Positions 25,480-35,385 are shown, numbered from the stretch's first letter. The stretch is 64,000 nucleotides of DNA from Oscillospiraceae bacterium (GCA_902761635.1 CACWLG010000006.1:75121-139120), one strand, 5' to 3'. Notes: generated by a model from the sequence alone, not told the origin. Numbers and translations are program-made.

Positions 25480-26502
25480 TTATCGAAGTTCAAAGCTCAG
25501 GATCTCGCCGGTATAGGCATCAACGCTGTAATCAAATCTGCGGTCTGTGATTCTGAATACCACATGGTAACAAGCCTTATCGTTGCTCTGCTCAAGCTCG
25601 ACACTGCTTCGCAGTACATCTGCCGCTTTTACACCGGCATGCGCGTAAGCATGCTCTCTGGCCTGTTCATCGCTGATCATTTCCGGCGCGGCGCCAGCTT
25701 CTGCCTCCGTCTGGTCATTGCCATGAAAATCAGCTGCGAAAGTCAGAGTTTCAGAAGCGCTCATCCCGGACATCTTCCAGCTCAGGATCTCTCCGCTGAA
25801 TGCATCAAGCACGTAGTCGTAGAGAATCTCTCCGATATGAAAGCTGACATTATATACAGCTTCACCATCATCGTTTTTTGTACGATATACGCCGTCAACT
25901 TCGACTTCTTCTTTGGCGTGCTCTGCGTGTTCAAGGGCGATTCGGAGAGCGTTGTCGACGCCGATGTATTTTGACGGAGCGCTGCTTTCAAATGCGTTTG
26001 TTTCTGTCACAGCAGGCATCATCTCGACCGTGTTCTTGGGCGCAGGTGATGCTTCGGCGGCAGGGACGGATTCACCCGCAGGAGCCGTCACTGTATTTGA
26101 ATCTGCGGCAGTCAACGGCTCAAAGGATGTTTCGGGTTCGGATGCGGGAAACGGCGTCACTTCCGGAGCGACCACAGCTTCCTGTGCAGGAGCAGCGTCG
26201 GGAACTGCTTCCGGGGCCTCAGCAGAGTCGGGAGTCGAAGTCTGCGCAGGGACAGCCGTCGCCTCAGGCGCTGCAGTCGGCAAATGCGGTAAATGCAATG
26301 TAGTTCCGCCGGGAATATAGGACTCGATCACCGGATACAGTTTTTCTTTCACCTGCATCGGCAGCGGCAAGGTATTCAGCTTCAGCCCTGCAATGATTCC
26401 CCCGGCAAAAGCCACCAGAATCAATATGAGCCAGAGCCACCACAGGGAACGGCGCTTTTTGACGGGCTTTGCATTGTATTCTGCAGTTTGATTGTTGCTC
26501 AT
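25480..26502 (-). CDS. Membrane-anchored protein with two PepSY domains
   Basis: 340 aa. A short basic N-terminus and one TM helix (about 19-42) give an extracytoplasmic protein. A long Ala/Pro/Glu/Thr-rich linker (about 70-170) follows, then two PepSY-type repeats: IGVDNALRIALEHA with YVLDAFSGEILSW, and ISDEQAREHAYAHAG with YSVDAYTGEILSFELR. PepSY domains are associated with regulating or inhibiting exported peptidases near the wall. GAGGAG precedes the ATG. ribF ends 18 nt upstream, so it is the last gene of the rbfA-nrnA-truB-ribF operon. Confidence 0.88.
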   Translation of the reverse strand: MSNNQTAEYNAKPVKKRRSLWWLWLILILVAFAGGIIAGLKLNTLPLPMQVKEKLYPVIESYIPGGTTLHLPHLPTAAPEATAVPAQTSTPDSAEAPEAVPDAAPAQEAVVAPEVTPFPASEPETSFEPLTAADSNTVTAPAGESVPAAEASPAPKNTVEMMPAVTETNAFESSAPSKYIGVDNALRIALEHAEHAKEEVEVDGVYRTKNDDGEAVYNVSFHIGEILYDYVLDAFSGEILSWKMSGMSASETLTFAADFHGNDQTEAEAGAAPEMISDEQAREHAYAHAGVKAADVLRSSVELEQSNDKACYHVVFRITDRRFDYSVDAYTGEILSFELR

Positions 26503-26520
26503 GGTTTTCTCCTCTCTGCA

Positions 26521-27444
26521 TCAAGTCTGAACATATTCATATGCTGAGCTCTGCCGAAAATAGACTCTGGCCTCATCGGCATCCTGTCTGATCTGTCGGG
26601 ATAGTTCTTCATAGTCGGGAAATTTTCGCTCCGGTCGAAGAAATTTATAAAACTCCACACGGGCCTGGCGCCCATATAGATTGCCGGAAAATTCGATCAA
26701 ATGTGTCTCCACGTTGACACACTGATCCGCACTCACGGTCGGTCTTACGCCCACATTTGCCACCGCGATATGCTCCGATCCGTCCTCCAGGTAAACCTTT
26801 GCCGCGTATACACCGTGCCGCGGTACGATAACACCGTCCGGAAAGCGCATATTGATTGTCGGGGCACCGAGCCTGGTTCCCAAGTGGTAGCCGGAATGTA
26901 CGGTATCCTGGAGTGTATGCGGATGACCCAGGAAACGGGCCGCCTGCTCCATATCGCCGTCCGCTATCAGCGTGCGAATATAAGTGGAGCTTACAATCCT
27001 GCCGTCCAGACACACCGGTTCGATGATATCGCAGCCGATGTTTTTTTCGGCACAGTATTCCTTTAGCTTCACCGCTGTCCCTTTCCCCTGATAACCGAAG
27101 CAGAAATCATGTCCAACCACGATCCATACAAGGCCCAGCTCATCAATAATGTTGTCGGCAAACTCCTGCCACGGCATAAGCATGGTGTGCCGGTTAAAAT
27201 GAATGAACACCACATCGTTGATCCCATAGCAGCGGCGAATGATTTCCTCACGGCTGATAGCGCTGTTGATCAGCGGCACATCTTTGCCGAAGACAAGCTT
27301 ATCCGGGTGTACATCAAAGGATAGAACGGAAGGGACCGCGCCCAGCTCCCGAGCACGCGCCTTCGTCTTGTTGAGCAGTGCACCATGCCCGATATGGACT
27401 CCGTCAAAAAAGCCCAGCGCAATGGTGCGCTTCAATTGTGACAT
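26521..27444 (-). CDS. ribF: Bifunctional riboflavin kinase/FAD synthetase
   Basis: 307 aa. The nucleotidyltransferase half has GFFDGVHIGHGALL and SFDVHPDKLVFG; the riboflavin kinase half (about 185-300) has RLGAPTINMRFPD, HGVYAAKV and NVGVRPT. It converts riboflavin to FMN and FAD in the cytosol. It starts 6 nt after truB ends, within a well-known Firmicutes gene order. Confidence 0.96.
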   Translation of the reverse strand: MSQLKRTIALGFFDGVHIGHGALLNKTKARARELGAVPSVLSFDVHPDKLVFGKDVPLINSAISREEIIRRCYGINDVVFIHFNRHTMLMPWQEFADNIIDELGLVWIVVGHDFCFGYQGKGTAVKLKEYCAEKNIGCDIIEPVCLDGRIVSSTYIRTLIADGDMEQAARFLGHPHTLQDTVHSGYHLGTRLGAPTINMRFPDGVIVPRHGVYAAKVYLEDGSEHIAVANVGVRPTVSADQCVNVETHLIEFSGNLYGRQARVEFYKFLRPERKFPDYEELSRQIRQDADEARVYFRQSSAYEYVQT

Positions 27445-27450
27445 AAGCCT

Positions 27451-28320
27451 TCATACCTCAAAAAAACTTTTTATGGTCTTCATGATCCCGGCTTCCGCTC
27501 TGCCGAGCATGAGAAATTTGCCGTCACGATCATATACGCGGTATACACCATCTCCGTACGCTGTCGGATATTCCGATCCGCAATAAATACGGCGTATTTC
27601 ACTTTCCGTTGCTGTGCAGGACATTTCCCGGGAAAAAAGGCTGTCCACCGGGAGGAGGCTGTTCTCAATCTTTCCTTCGTCCCGAAGCCGCTGCACATCC
27701 GCAACCCGGAGGGCATCGTCAACGGAGAAGTTCCCTGCCTCTGTCCGCCGCAGCGCGCTCATGCATGCGCCGCAGCCGAGGCTTTGACCGATATCGTGGC
27801 AGAGCGTGCGGATATAGGTGCCTTTAGAGCAGCTAACGTCCAGCAGCCAGTCCTCCCCATCCTTTCCGAGGAGCCGAAGCTCATGGATCGTGATGGGACG
27901 CGGCGCGCGCTGGACTTCTCCGCCTTTTCTGGCTATTTCATACAGGCGTTTTCCCCCGACGCGGATCGCGGAATACATGGGAGGGATCTGCTGCTGCTCC
28001 CCGCGAAAGCGATCAAGTGCGGTGGCCAGCTCTGTCTTGCTGACAGAAACCTGCTTCTGTTCCAGAATGTTTCCTGTAATGTCCTGCGTGTCGGTAACAA
28101 TACCCGGCCGCAGGCGGGCAAGATAACGCTTTCTGTCATGCTCAGCAAATTCCACAGCCCGGGTCGCCCTTCCGACGAATATCACGAGAAGGCCGGTGGC
28201 CATAGGATCGAGAGTGCCGGAATGACCGATACGCCGCTCATGCAGGATACCCTTGAGTTTGATAACCACGTCATTGCTGGTCCAGCCCTGCTCCTTATCT
28301 ATGAGGAGGATACCGTTCAT
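27451..28320 (-). CDS. truB: tRNA pseudouridine(55) synthase
   Basis: 289 aa. GILLIDKEQGWTSNDVV, the catalytic block GHSGTLDPMATGLL with the nucleophilic Asp, YRTF-type substitute KRYLARLRPG, and SCSKGTYIRTLCHDIG identify TruB. It modifies U55 in the T-loop of tRNAs. Its ATG overlaps the nrnA TGA (ATGA), so translation is coupled. Confidence 0.96.
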   Translation of the reverse strand: MNGILLIDKEQGWTSNDVVIKLKGILHERRIGHSGTLDPMATGLLVIFVGRATRAVEFAEHDRKRYLARLRPGIVTDTQDITGNILEQKQVSVSKTELATALDRFRGEQQQIPPMYSAIRVGGKRLYEIARKGGEVQRAPRPITIHELRLLGKDGEDWLLDVSCSKGTYIRTLCHDIGQSLGCGACMSALRRTEAGNFSVDDALRVADVQRLRDEGKIENSLLPVDSLFSREMSCTATESEIRRIYCGSEYPTAYGDGVYRVYDRDGKFLMLGRAEAGIMKTIKSFFEV

Positions 28321-29255
28321 TTCCAGACCTCTTCCACCACGCCGACAAGAAGATCACGCACATGCTCCGGCGTACCTTCTATGGTGCAGCCCGCTGCCGC
28401 GGCATGTCCGCCGCCGCCGAAGACCTTGCAGATATCGCTGCTGTTAACGCCGGGGAAGGATCGCACGGATACGCGGCAGCACCCATTCTCCTTCTCCCGG
28501 ATGGTAATGTTGACAAGGCTCTTTTCAGAGCGTCCGGCAAGCCCTGCCAGATCATCCAGATCATCCTCCACTGCGCCCGTTCTGCGAAGCATATCCTGCG
28601 TCACGGTTGCCACAGCGATCCGGCCTCCCCGATAAAAGCGCATGGTATCGTATATCATACTCTCCAGTTTGAGACGGGCCGACGACACCTTGCGGAAAAA
28701 CACGGTATTCACGCCCCGATTATCAGCGCCGCAGCGCATCAGCTCGGCAGCTGCCTCAAAGGCTTCCGCATCCGTGTTGTTATACTGGAAGCAGCCGGTG
28801 TCCGTGGAAAGGCCGATGTAAAGAACGGTCGCCTCCTCCTGCGTGAGATCGGCATTCATGCTGAGGATAATACCCATAATAATCTGTGCGCAGGAAGCTT
28901 TTTCATCCTCAACAAAGTTCTTCTCCGCAAAATGCGTATTGGAGGGATGGTGGTCGATACACAGGTCAACCTTTCCATCATAACCCAGGCAGAATAGTTT
29001 TTCATCCGCAATATCGACTGAAACGACATACTTTGCCTTAAAGCCGGCAGGCGCATAGTATTTCTCGCAATACGGACGCAGCTTTCGCCCCATCTGGGGA
29101 TTTGGGAAAACGTACGCTCTGCGTCCGCCGCGCCGCAGCGCACTGCACAGCGCCGCAGCGCAGGAGGCCGTGTCCCCGTCCGGATTCATGTGCGTAAGGA
29201 TCAGGATATCCTCATGCGTCAGCAGGAGCTTTGCGCAGCTTTCATAGTCCATCAT
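28317..29255 (-). CDS. nrnA: DHH phosphoesterase, NrnA/oligoribonuclease type
   Basis: 312 aa. LTHMNPDGDTASCAAAL (motif I), a VDIAD motif II, CIDHHPSN (DHH), and DTGCFQYNNT, then DHHA1 with GGGGHAAAAGCTIEG. NrnA degrades nanoRNA and pAp. It sits in the conserved rbfA-nrnA-truB-ribF order. Several in-frame ATGs lie at 29267-29252; the one at 29255 has GGGG 6 nt upstream and is chosen. It overlaps the rbfA 3' end by 14 nt. Confidence 0.93.
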   Translation of the reverse strand: MMDYESCAKLLLTHEDILILTHMNPDGDTASCAAALCSALRRGGRRAYVFPNPQMGRKLRPYCEKYYAPAGFKAKYVVSVDIADEKLFCLGYDGKVDLCIDHHPSNTHFAEKNFVEDEKASCAQIIMGIILSMNADLTQEEATVLYIGLSTDTGCFQYNNTDAEAFEAAAELMRCGADNRGVNTVFFRKVSSARLKLESMIYDTMRFYRGGRIAVATVTQDMLRRTGAVEDDLDDLAGLAGRSEKSLVNITIREKENGCCRVSVRSFPGVNSSDICKVFGGGGHAAAAGCTIEGTPEHVRDLLVGVVEEVWK

Positions 29256-29613
29256 CTGCATCCCCATCCTGTCTGATGTCCAGGGAATTGATCACCTCAT
29301 TAATATGCGCCCCGTATTCGATGCTGTGATCCAGCTCAAAAACCAGCTCGGGCGTATAACGCAGATTCAGTACAGTCCCAAGCTCATGGCGCAGCCAGCC
29401 GCCGGCGGATTTGATGCCGCGGCGAAATTCTTTCTCATCTTTCAGGCCCATCACGGAGAGCCAGATTTTACTGTAACGCAGGTCTCCCGTTGTCTCAACA
29501 CGGGTGACGCTGATCATACCCTGCTGCACACGCGGATCTTTGATATCCCGCAGCTTGGCGGAAATAACACGCTGAATATCGTCATTGATTCTTGCAATTT
29601 TATTGGATGACAT
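29242..29613 (-). CDS. rbfA: Ribosome-binding factor A
   Basis: 123 aa. IARINDDIQRVISAKLRDIKDP, VTRVETTGDLRYSKIWLSV and the late ELVFELDHSIEYGAHINEVI match RbfA, a KH-like 30S maturation factor. It is the first gene of the operon here. infB, usually directly upstream, is absent, and a strong promoter sits in the gap instead. Confidence 0.95.
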   Translation of the reverse strand: MSSNKIARINDDIQRVISAKLRDIKDPRVQQGMISVTRVETTGDLRYSKIWLSVMGLKDEKEFRRGIKSAGGWLRHELGTVLNLRYTPELVFELDHSIEYGAHINEVINSLDIRQDGDADDGL

Positions 29614-29693
29614 GCTTCTCTCCTAAAAGAACAGTCGACGGATCAAAAGATCCGAACGATTAACCGTTTTGTATCAAACAACATACAAATTGT

Positions 29694-29722
29694 ATTATAG
29701 CATCAGCCCTGCCGTTTTGCAA
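29694..29722 (-). promoter_or_regulatory. Promoter of the rbfA-nrnA-truB-ribF operon
   Basis: A minus-strand TTGCAA (29717-29722) is 17 nt from TATAAT (29694-29699), about 80 nt before rbfA. Confidence 0.8.
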
Positions 29723-29786
29723 GCGGGCATCCCTAAGCTCTCTGTGTCCCGTTTGACAGTGCGGGTTATTGGCGTATATACCCGGT

Positions 29787-31235
29787 TCACGATGCGCCGT
29801 CATGGTTCAGAACAACCTTGACCGTTTTTAAAAGGATACGGATATCGAGCAGCGGTGACCAGTTTTCCAGATATTTTTTGTCCAGGGCCACGACCTGCTC
29901 AAAATCTGTGATCTTACTGCGCCCGCTTACCTGCCACATGCCGGTTATGCCGGGCTTGACCGCCATGCGGGCCCGATGACGCGGGGCATAGTTGTTCCAC
30001 TCGTCAATAGTTGGCGGACGGGTACCGACAAGACTCATGTCCCCCTTGAGGACATTGAAAAACTGCGGAAACTCATCTATGCTGGTGTTGCGGATAAAGT
30101 TGCCGATCCCCTTTGGCTTGCCGTCTTTTCCCTTTTTCTCACTGCCGATGATGCGCGGATCATCATCCATCTTAAACATCATTCCGTCCTTGATCTTGTT
30201 CTGCGCCAGCAGCTCCGCCTTACGCTCCTCAGCGTCCAGATACATACTGCGGAATTTGTACATATAAAAAAGCTTGCCATTAAGTCCGACGCGCTTCTGC
30301 TTGAAGAAGATGGGCCCGGGAGATTTTATATAAATGACGGGGCCAATCACGAACGCCAGCAGGATCGTGACAAAGCTGCCCGCAAGGCCGCCCAGTATAT
30401 CCATACTGCGCTTCAAGAAAGCGGCACGGTCGGTAATGAAGTGGGTGGAGTTGGTGATAACCTTATACTCGCCGAGCCTGTCCACATCTGTCTTGGCATA
30501 ATTGAAATCATCCAGAACCGATAGACTGTAATGGATGGTCATGCCCATGGTGAGAAAGTCCTCCATCAGTTCCTTGGGATAACCGCCCTTTTCGGTACTG
30601 AGGACGAATACATCGTCGATCCACCAGGTTGTCAGTGTCGGCAGCAGGTTTGGATCTGTTATGTAAAGAACCGGGATCCTCAAATCAGAAAACTGACCGA
30701 GCTCGGCATCGTCAGTAAGACAGATTCCCGTGATCTCATGATCATCGGCAACAACACTGTGATTGATTTTGCGTATGGCCCTTCTCACCTGGTCGCTGGA
30801 GGTTACCACGAGTACATGCCGCCGGGCAGGCTTTCTTCTTCGGTGCAGGAGCTTGTTTAGCTTCCGCCCAAAAAATGCCAGGTCAAAGTAGAAAAGTGTG
30901 GCCATCAATAGCTGCGGCAGCTTCGCCTCAATATTTGCAAGGATCACAAACACGCCGCACAAAAGCCACACCTCAAAGACGTAGCGCAGCATGATAATGA
31001 ACTCCTCATGCATGTCCCTGATAAGGATACCGTTATAGCAATCCGAAAAAAGCCCCAGCGCCATCTGACCGCTGAAGAAAACAATGGCCTGGATTCGGTA
31101 TACCGGATCCAGGTAGATGATACCCCTGTGCCCGGTCGCCCAATACATGAGCATGAAGCTAAGCTGCATCAAAAGAATATCAATAACGGTAAAATCCAAA
31201 TGCCGTAAGACATTATCCTCCCCTCGCCGATGCAA
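29787..31235 (-). CDS. Initiating sugar-phosphate transferase (WcaJ/RfbP type)
   Basis: 482 aa. Four or so N-terminal TM helices, a CoA-binding-like Rossmann segment (about 135-230), then a TM helix and the Bac_transf catalytic domain (about 270-475) with KRSMDILGG, FFKQKRVGLNGKLF, YKFRSMYLDAEE, NTSIDEFPQFFNVLKGDMSLVG (shown in part) and MWQVSGRS. It transfers a hexose 1-phosphate to undecaprenyl phosphate, the first step of Wzx/Wzy exopolysaccharide synthesis. The ATG at 31235 has only GAAG 8 nt upstream. It sits at the left end of the polysaccharide locus, downstream of the permease and sugar-nucleotide genes. Confidence 0.93.
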   Translation of the reverse strand: MHRRGEDNVLRHLDFTVIDILLMQLSFMLMYWATGHRGIIYLDPVYRIQAIVFFSGQMALGLFSDCYNGILIRDMHEEFIIMLRYVFEVWLLCGVFVILANIEAKLPQLLMATLFYFDLAFFGRKLNKLLHRRRKPARRHVLVVTSSDQVRRAIRKINHSVVADDHEITGICLTDDAELGQFSDLRIPVLYITDPNLLPTLTTWWIDDVFVLSTEKGGYPKELMEDFLTMGMTIHYSLSVLDDFNYAKTDVDRLGEYKVITNSTHFITDRAAFLKRSMDILGGLAGSFVTILLAFVIGPVIYIKSPGPIFFKQKRVGLNGKLFYMYKFRSMYLDAEERKAELLAQNKIKDGMMFKMDDDPRIIGSEKKGKDGKPKGIGNFIRNTSIDEFPQFFNVLKGDMSLVGTRPPTIDEWNNYAPRHRARMAVKPGITGMWQVSGRSKITDFEQVVALDKKYLENWSPLLDIRILLKTVKVVLNHDGAS

Positions 31236-31326
31236 AATGCTTCACTTCCTCTCTGCGTATACTAAGGCTGAAACTCTTTCAAGCGTATCACTTCGTGGAT
31301 TCTTCCATACGACCGCATAAAAGCGC

Positions 31327-32718
31327 TCATGTATCCAAAATGGTGTCGGGCTTACGGCAGGTAATCGCGTATCCCCATATGCCGATAAATACCCAGACGC
31401 CAAGGCTGACATAGAGCTTTGCGCTCAAAAAGGATTGGATGGGTAAAATCGGTATGGACAGGAACACCAGCCAAAATATGCAGACGAGCAGACCTGCTGC
31501 CCCCGTAAACAAATATCGCCTGTTTCCCCGTTTTCTTGCGTTGAGAAGGGCAGAAAGAGAGCAGTAGCCATATCCGAAAGCAGTGCAGATAGAAGCTACC
31601 ATCTCGACCGTATTGAAGGTTGTTGAGATGAGCACCAGCACCAGGGAGGCGATGACCGCGGAATTGATGGCCCTGTCCGGCACGCCTTTATCATTGGTTT
31701 TGCCAAGAACGGGAAAAAGAGAATTGCTGCGGGACATGGTATAAAACAGGCGGCTCACATTGGCAATGCTGCCGTTAACACCGGTTATAATGCCGCCAAG
31801 GAGTGTAATAAGCGCAAGGATCAACCCTCCTGTACCGTACAGCCTGCGGATGGCGGCCACCACCGCGATGCTCTCCAGTCCGCCGCCGATATTGTGCACG
31901 TATTCCGGCCAGGGCTGGGGCGCGCCAAGAAGCGTAATCACAATGTGGGACATATAACTGAAGGTGCCGAACAAAATCGCTATGATCATGATTTTTCCCA
32001 GCGTTTTCTTGGAGAAGGCCGCCTCCCGGGAGAGGGCGGGGGCAGAATCAAAGCCCACAAAAGCCCACGGGATCATAATAAAAATCAGCATAAAGGAGAC
32101 GACAGGATTGCTGCCGGGATAGAAAGCAGGGGTCATTTTCTCCCGAATGTTAACACCGGAGAACAATGCCATGAAAAACATCAGGATAATCCCTGCAGCC
32201 AGAATCACAGCCCCTGTCGTCTGAATGCCGGCACTCACACGAATACCCTTGAAATTCACATAGGCAAAACAGATCAGGGTCAGAAAAATCATAAAGAAAT
32301 CTACGACCAGGACCTTCGTCCCAGGGAGCAGAGCGTGATATTCCACTTGGAAATACTCCAGCATCAGTGCGCGGATCAACTGTGCAAGAGCACGGGTGTT
32401 CAGGGGGATGATGAGCAGATGGGCAAAGCAGATGGCCCAGGAAGCGGCAAAGGCGTGGCCTCGTCCCATGGTGTTCTGAAGCAGATAGAAAATCCCGCCG
32501 TTTCCCGGACACAGGGAGGAGAGATAGTAATAATTCATAGCGATAAGAATAATAAAGAAGCCGCCCACCGGATAGGTCAGCAGGGAGCCGGCAACGCCGC
32601 CCTGGGGCAGGAACATCGTTGCTGTCATAACAAAGGCGCCCCAGCACATGATGCAGCCGTAAGCGTAGGACCAGGCCTGCAGCGGAGAGAGGACTTTCTG
32701 AAATTTATAATCGTTCAT
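31327..32718 (-). CDS. APC-family amino-acid permease
   Basis: 463 aa with about 12 TM helices. The N-terminal SYAYGCIMCWGAFVM, IMIPWAFVGFDSAP (helix 6) and NVSRLFYTMSRSN (helix 8 region) are typical of the amino acid-polyamine-organocation family. Substrate is unknown. It starts 26 nt after pgm, with AAAGGG as Shine-Dalgarno, so it is probably cotranscribed with the sugar-nucleotide genes, an unexpected neighbour for a permease. Confidence 0.88.
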   Translation of the reverse strand: MNDYKFQKVLSPLQAWSYAYGCIMCWGAFVMTATMFLPQGGVAGSLLTYPVGGFFIILIAMNYYYLSSLCPGNGGIFYLLQNTMGRGHAFAASWAICFAHLLIIPLNTRALAQLIRALMLEYFQVEYHALLPGTKVLVVDFFMIFLTLICFAYVNFKGIRVSAGIQTTGAVILAAGIILMFFMALFSGVNIREKMTPAFYPGSNPVVSFMLIFIMIPWAFVGFDSAPALSREAAFSKKTLGKIMIIAILFGTFSYMSHIVITLLGAPQPWPEYVHNIGGGLESIAVVAAIRRLYGTGGLILALITLLGGIITGVNGSIANVSRLFYTMSRSNSLFPVLGKTNDKGVPDRAINSAVIASLVLVLISTTFNTVEMVASICTAFGYGYCSLSALLNARKRGNRRYLFTGAAGLLVCIFWLVFLSIPILPIQSFLSAKLYVSLGVWVFIGIWGYAITCRKPDTILDT

Positions 32719-32744
32719 ATCTGTTACGCCCTTTGTCTCTGTAG

Positions 32745-34391
32745 TCAGAATCTCTTCTCCAGGTCGGCAGCAAGGCGCTTTTCGATCAGCTCTGCCTGCT
32801 GCCGCTTATCCGCTGTGACGGAGAAATAGGTCTTAAGCTTCGGCTCCGTGCCGGAGGGACGCACGACCACCGAAGCGTTTTCCAGCCGGAACTTGAGTAC
32901 TTCGGACTTCGGCAACCCATTGAGTCCGAGGCTGAAATCCTCGGTGCCGAGAACCCTTTCCCCGCCGATCGTCTCCAATCCCCGGTGAAAGGCAGCCATA
33001 ATCTCCGCCATTTTCTCCATGCCTGCACTTCCGGGAAAGGAATACGTGCGGAGAGTGTTCAGACAGTATCCATAACTGCGGTAAATATCGGTAAGCTTTT
33101 CCGTCAGACTAACTCCCCGGGTCTTGTAGAAGGCAAACATCTCCGCAATCATGAAAGCCGCGTTCACGCCGTCCTTGTCCCGAACATAGCTGCCGGTGAG
33201 ATAGCCGTAGCTCTCTTCAAAGCCGCAGATGAAATTCTGTTCATTCTCCAATTTTCCGATGACCTCACCGATAAACTTGAATCCGGTGAGGACGTTCACG
33301 GTCTCAACGCCGTAATGCGCTGCGATCTTTTCCGCCAGATCCATCGTAACGATGGTCTTGACAAAGACAGGATGAGCAGGCATTTTTCCGTGCCTTATAC
33401 GCTGGGAACAGATATAGTCGAGCAGCAGAAGTCCCACCTCATTACCTGTCAGAAGCTGATATGCCCCATCCCTCCCACGCACGGCGATGCCGCAGCGGTC
33501 GCAGTCAGGGTCGGTGGCAAGAAGAAGGTCTGCATGTACGCGCGCGCAGGTTTTCAGTCCCAGCTCCATCGCCTCCCGGATCTCGGGATTCGGGTACGGA
33601 CAGGTGGGGAAATGTCCGTCCGGTTTTCGCTGCTCTTCGACAACTGTGATATTCTGAAAACCGGCGTCCCTCAGCGCACACGTCACGGGCTTCAGGCCGG
33701 TGCCGTTGAGCGGTGTATAGACGATGGCGACGTTTCGGTCGATTGCATCTCCGTACAGAACGCTCTGTCCTCGAATCTCCTGCAGGTATGCCGTGAGCAC
33801 GCTGTCGTCGATATACGTGATGCTGCCGTCCCGCAGTCCTTGCTCAAAGGCAATCGAACAGGTATTTTTGAAGAGGTCAAGGCTGCTGATCTCCTTTAAG
33901 ACCTCAGCGGCAGCTTCTGTGGTGATCTGGCATCCATCAGGGCCATAGACCTTATAGCCGTTGTATTGAGCCGGATTATGGCTGGCGGTAATCATCACGC
34001 CCGCAGACGCCTTCAATTGACGCACCGCATAAGACACAGTGGGCACAGGCAGAAGCTCCGGCCAGATGTGTGCCTTTAACCCTGCAGCAGCGAAAACGCA
34101 GGCGGCGGTCCTGGCAAACACACTGCTTTTCAGCCGACTGTCATAGCCGATCACCACACTGCCGCCGCGCCCGATATAGTGTGCCAGGCCCAGGCTTGCC
34201 CGTGCCACCACATAGGTGTTCATACGGTTTGTGCCCGCCCCGAGCGTGCCGCGCAGGCCTCCGGTCCCGAAGGCAAGATGGCGATAGAACGCATCCTCGA
34301 TCTCTGCGTCTTTCATACTCCGGAGCTCTTTGAGGAGTTCTTCGTCCTGCACCTCTATGAGCCAGCGTTCGTATTCTGTTTTATGGTCCAT
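32745..34391 (-). CDS. pgm: Phospho-sugar mutase (phosphoglucomutase/phosphomannomutase)
   Basis: 548 aa, the length of the PgcA type. The phosphoserine loop is TASHNPAQYNGYK, the metal loop is DPDCDRCGIAV, and the sugar-binding loop is GFEESYGYL; the C-terminal phosphate site is RPSGTEPKLKTYF. It interconverts hexose 6- and 1-phosphates; between manA and the transferase gene it would supply Man-1-P or Glc-1-P for nucleotide sugars. ATG 34391 has AAAGAGG 8 nt upstream; a GTG three codons earlier is not preferred. Confidence 0.94.
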   Translation of the reverse strand: MDHKTEYERWLIEVQDEELLKELRSMKDAEIEDAFYRHLAFGTGGLRGTLGAGTNRMNTYVVARASLGLAHYIGRGGSVVIGYDSRLKSSVFARTAACVFAAAGLKAHIWPELLPVPTVSYAVRQLKASAGVMITASHNPAQYNGYKVYGPDGCQITTEAAAEVLKEISSLDLFKNTCSIAFEQGLRDGSITYIDDSVLTAYLQEIRGQSVLYGDAIDRNVAIVYTPLNGTGLKPVTCALRDAGFQNITVVEEQRKPDGHFPTCPYPNPEIREAMELGLKTCARVHADLLLATDPDCDRCGIAVRGRDGAYQLLTGNEVGLLLLDYICSQRIRHGKMPAHPVFVKTIVTMDLAEKIAAHYGVETVNVLTGFKFIGEVIGKLENEQNFICGFEESYGYLTGSYVRDKDGVNAAFMIAEMFAFYKTRGVSLTEKLTDIYRSYGYCLNTLRTYSFPGSAGMEKMAEIMAAFHRGLETIGGERVLGTEDFSLGLNGLPKSEVLKFRLENASVVVRPSGTEPKLKTYFSVTADKRQQAELIEKRLAADLEKRF

Positions 34392-34410
34392 GTGCTGCAC
34401 CTCTTTCGTC

Positions 34411-35385
34411 TCAACAGCTCACATCCAGGAGCTGTGCCTTGCCATGCAGTTTAAGCGGGATGCTGTCCGCCGGAACAAAGATGCAGTCGCCCTTAAAGAA
34501 ATTCAGCATAAACCCCTTACCGCTGAAGCTGCCGCAGCCTTCTACACACAACAGTGCATGAAAGGAATCTGTACCGGTTTGGAAACGGACAAGTTCCCGG
34601 TGGATTTCCGTGTTCAGCAGTACCCGCTCTACCTGGAAATAGCGGCAGCGCGTCAAAAGCTCCGATGCCCAGCCGCCCCGATAGCGGAGTACACGCATCG
34701 GCTGGCGCGGGACTGCCGATGATTGAAGCCGTGCCACCTGCATGGCCTTGTCAATATGCAGCGCTCGTTTCTTTCCGTCTTGTCCCACGCGATCATAGTC
34801 ATACAGACGATAGGTAATGTTGGAGCTTTCCTGGATTTCCGCAACGACGCAGCCGGCCCCCAGGGCGTGCACTGTCCCGGCTTCAATAAAGAAAAGATCA
34901 TCCTTCTTCACCGAGATATGGTTTAAGAGCATGTCGAGCTTCCCGTTTCGGATTGCCCGCCGTACCCGAGCCTCCGTAACATCCTGATCAAATCCGTAAA
35001 CCAGCCTGGCCCCGGGCTTTGCTGCCAGCACATACCACATCTCCGTTTTTCCGAGGCAGCCTTCCTTTTCCAGCGCATAGGCATCGTCCGGGTGTACCTG
35101 CACGGAAAGATCCTGCCGCGCATCAATGAGCTTGATGAGGACGGGCAGCTCTGCCTTTCCTCCGGTGATTTTCAATGGGTGGCTGCCGAGCCATTCCGGA
35201 TGCCTTGCCAGAACAAGACGGAACCGTTCTCCGTTTACACGGGACTCCCCGTCCGGATGGGTACTGCACTCCCAGGTCTCGGCGAGTGGGGACAGCGCGA
35301 TTTTCTTTCCGAAATCGTCATTCAGCCTTGAGCCGCCCCAGAGATAGTCCTTGCCCGCTGGCTCAAGCAGAAAAGGCGTGTTCAT
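34411..35385 (-). CDS. manA: Mannose-6-phosphate isomerase, class I
   Basis: 324 aa. LLEPAGKDYLWGGSRLND, ETWECSTHPDGES, QVHPDDAYALEKEG and the metal-site segment IEAGTVHALGAGCVVAEIQ place it in the type I PMI family. It isomerises fructose 6-phosphate and mannose 6-phosphate, feeding GDP-mannose synthesis. Its ATG overlaps the manC stop (ATGA), so the two are translationally coupled. Confidence 0.94.
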   Translation of the reverse strand: MNTPFLLEPAGKDYLWGGSRLNDDFGKKIALSPLAETWECSTHPDGESRVNGERFRLVLARHPEWLGSHPLKITGGKAELPVLIKLIDARQDLSVQVHPDDAYALEKEGCLGKTEMWYVLAAKPGARLVYGFDQDVTEARVRRAIRNGKLDMLLNHISVKKDDLFFIEAGTVHALGAGCVVAEIQESSNITYRLYDYDRVGQDGKKRALHIDKAMQVARLQSSAVPRQPMRVLRYRGGWASELLTRCRYFQVERVLLNTEIHRELVRFQTGTDSFHALLCVEGCGSFSGKGFMLNFFKGDCIFVPADSIPLKLHGKAQLLDVSC

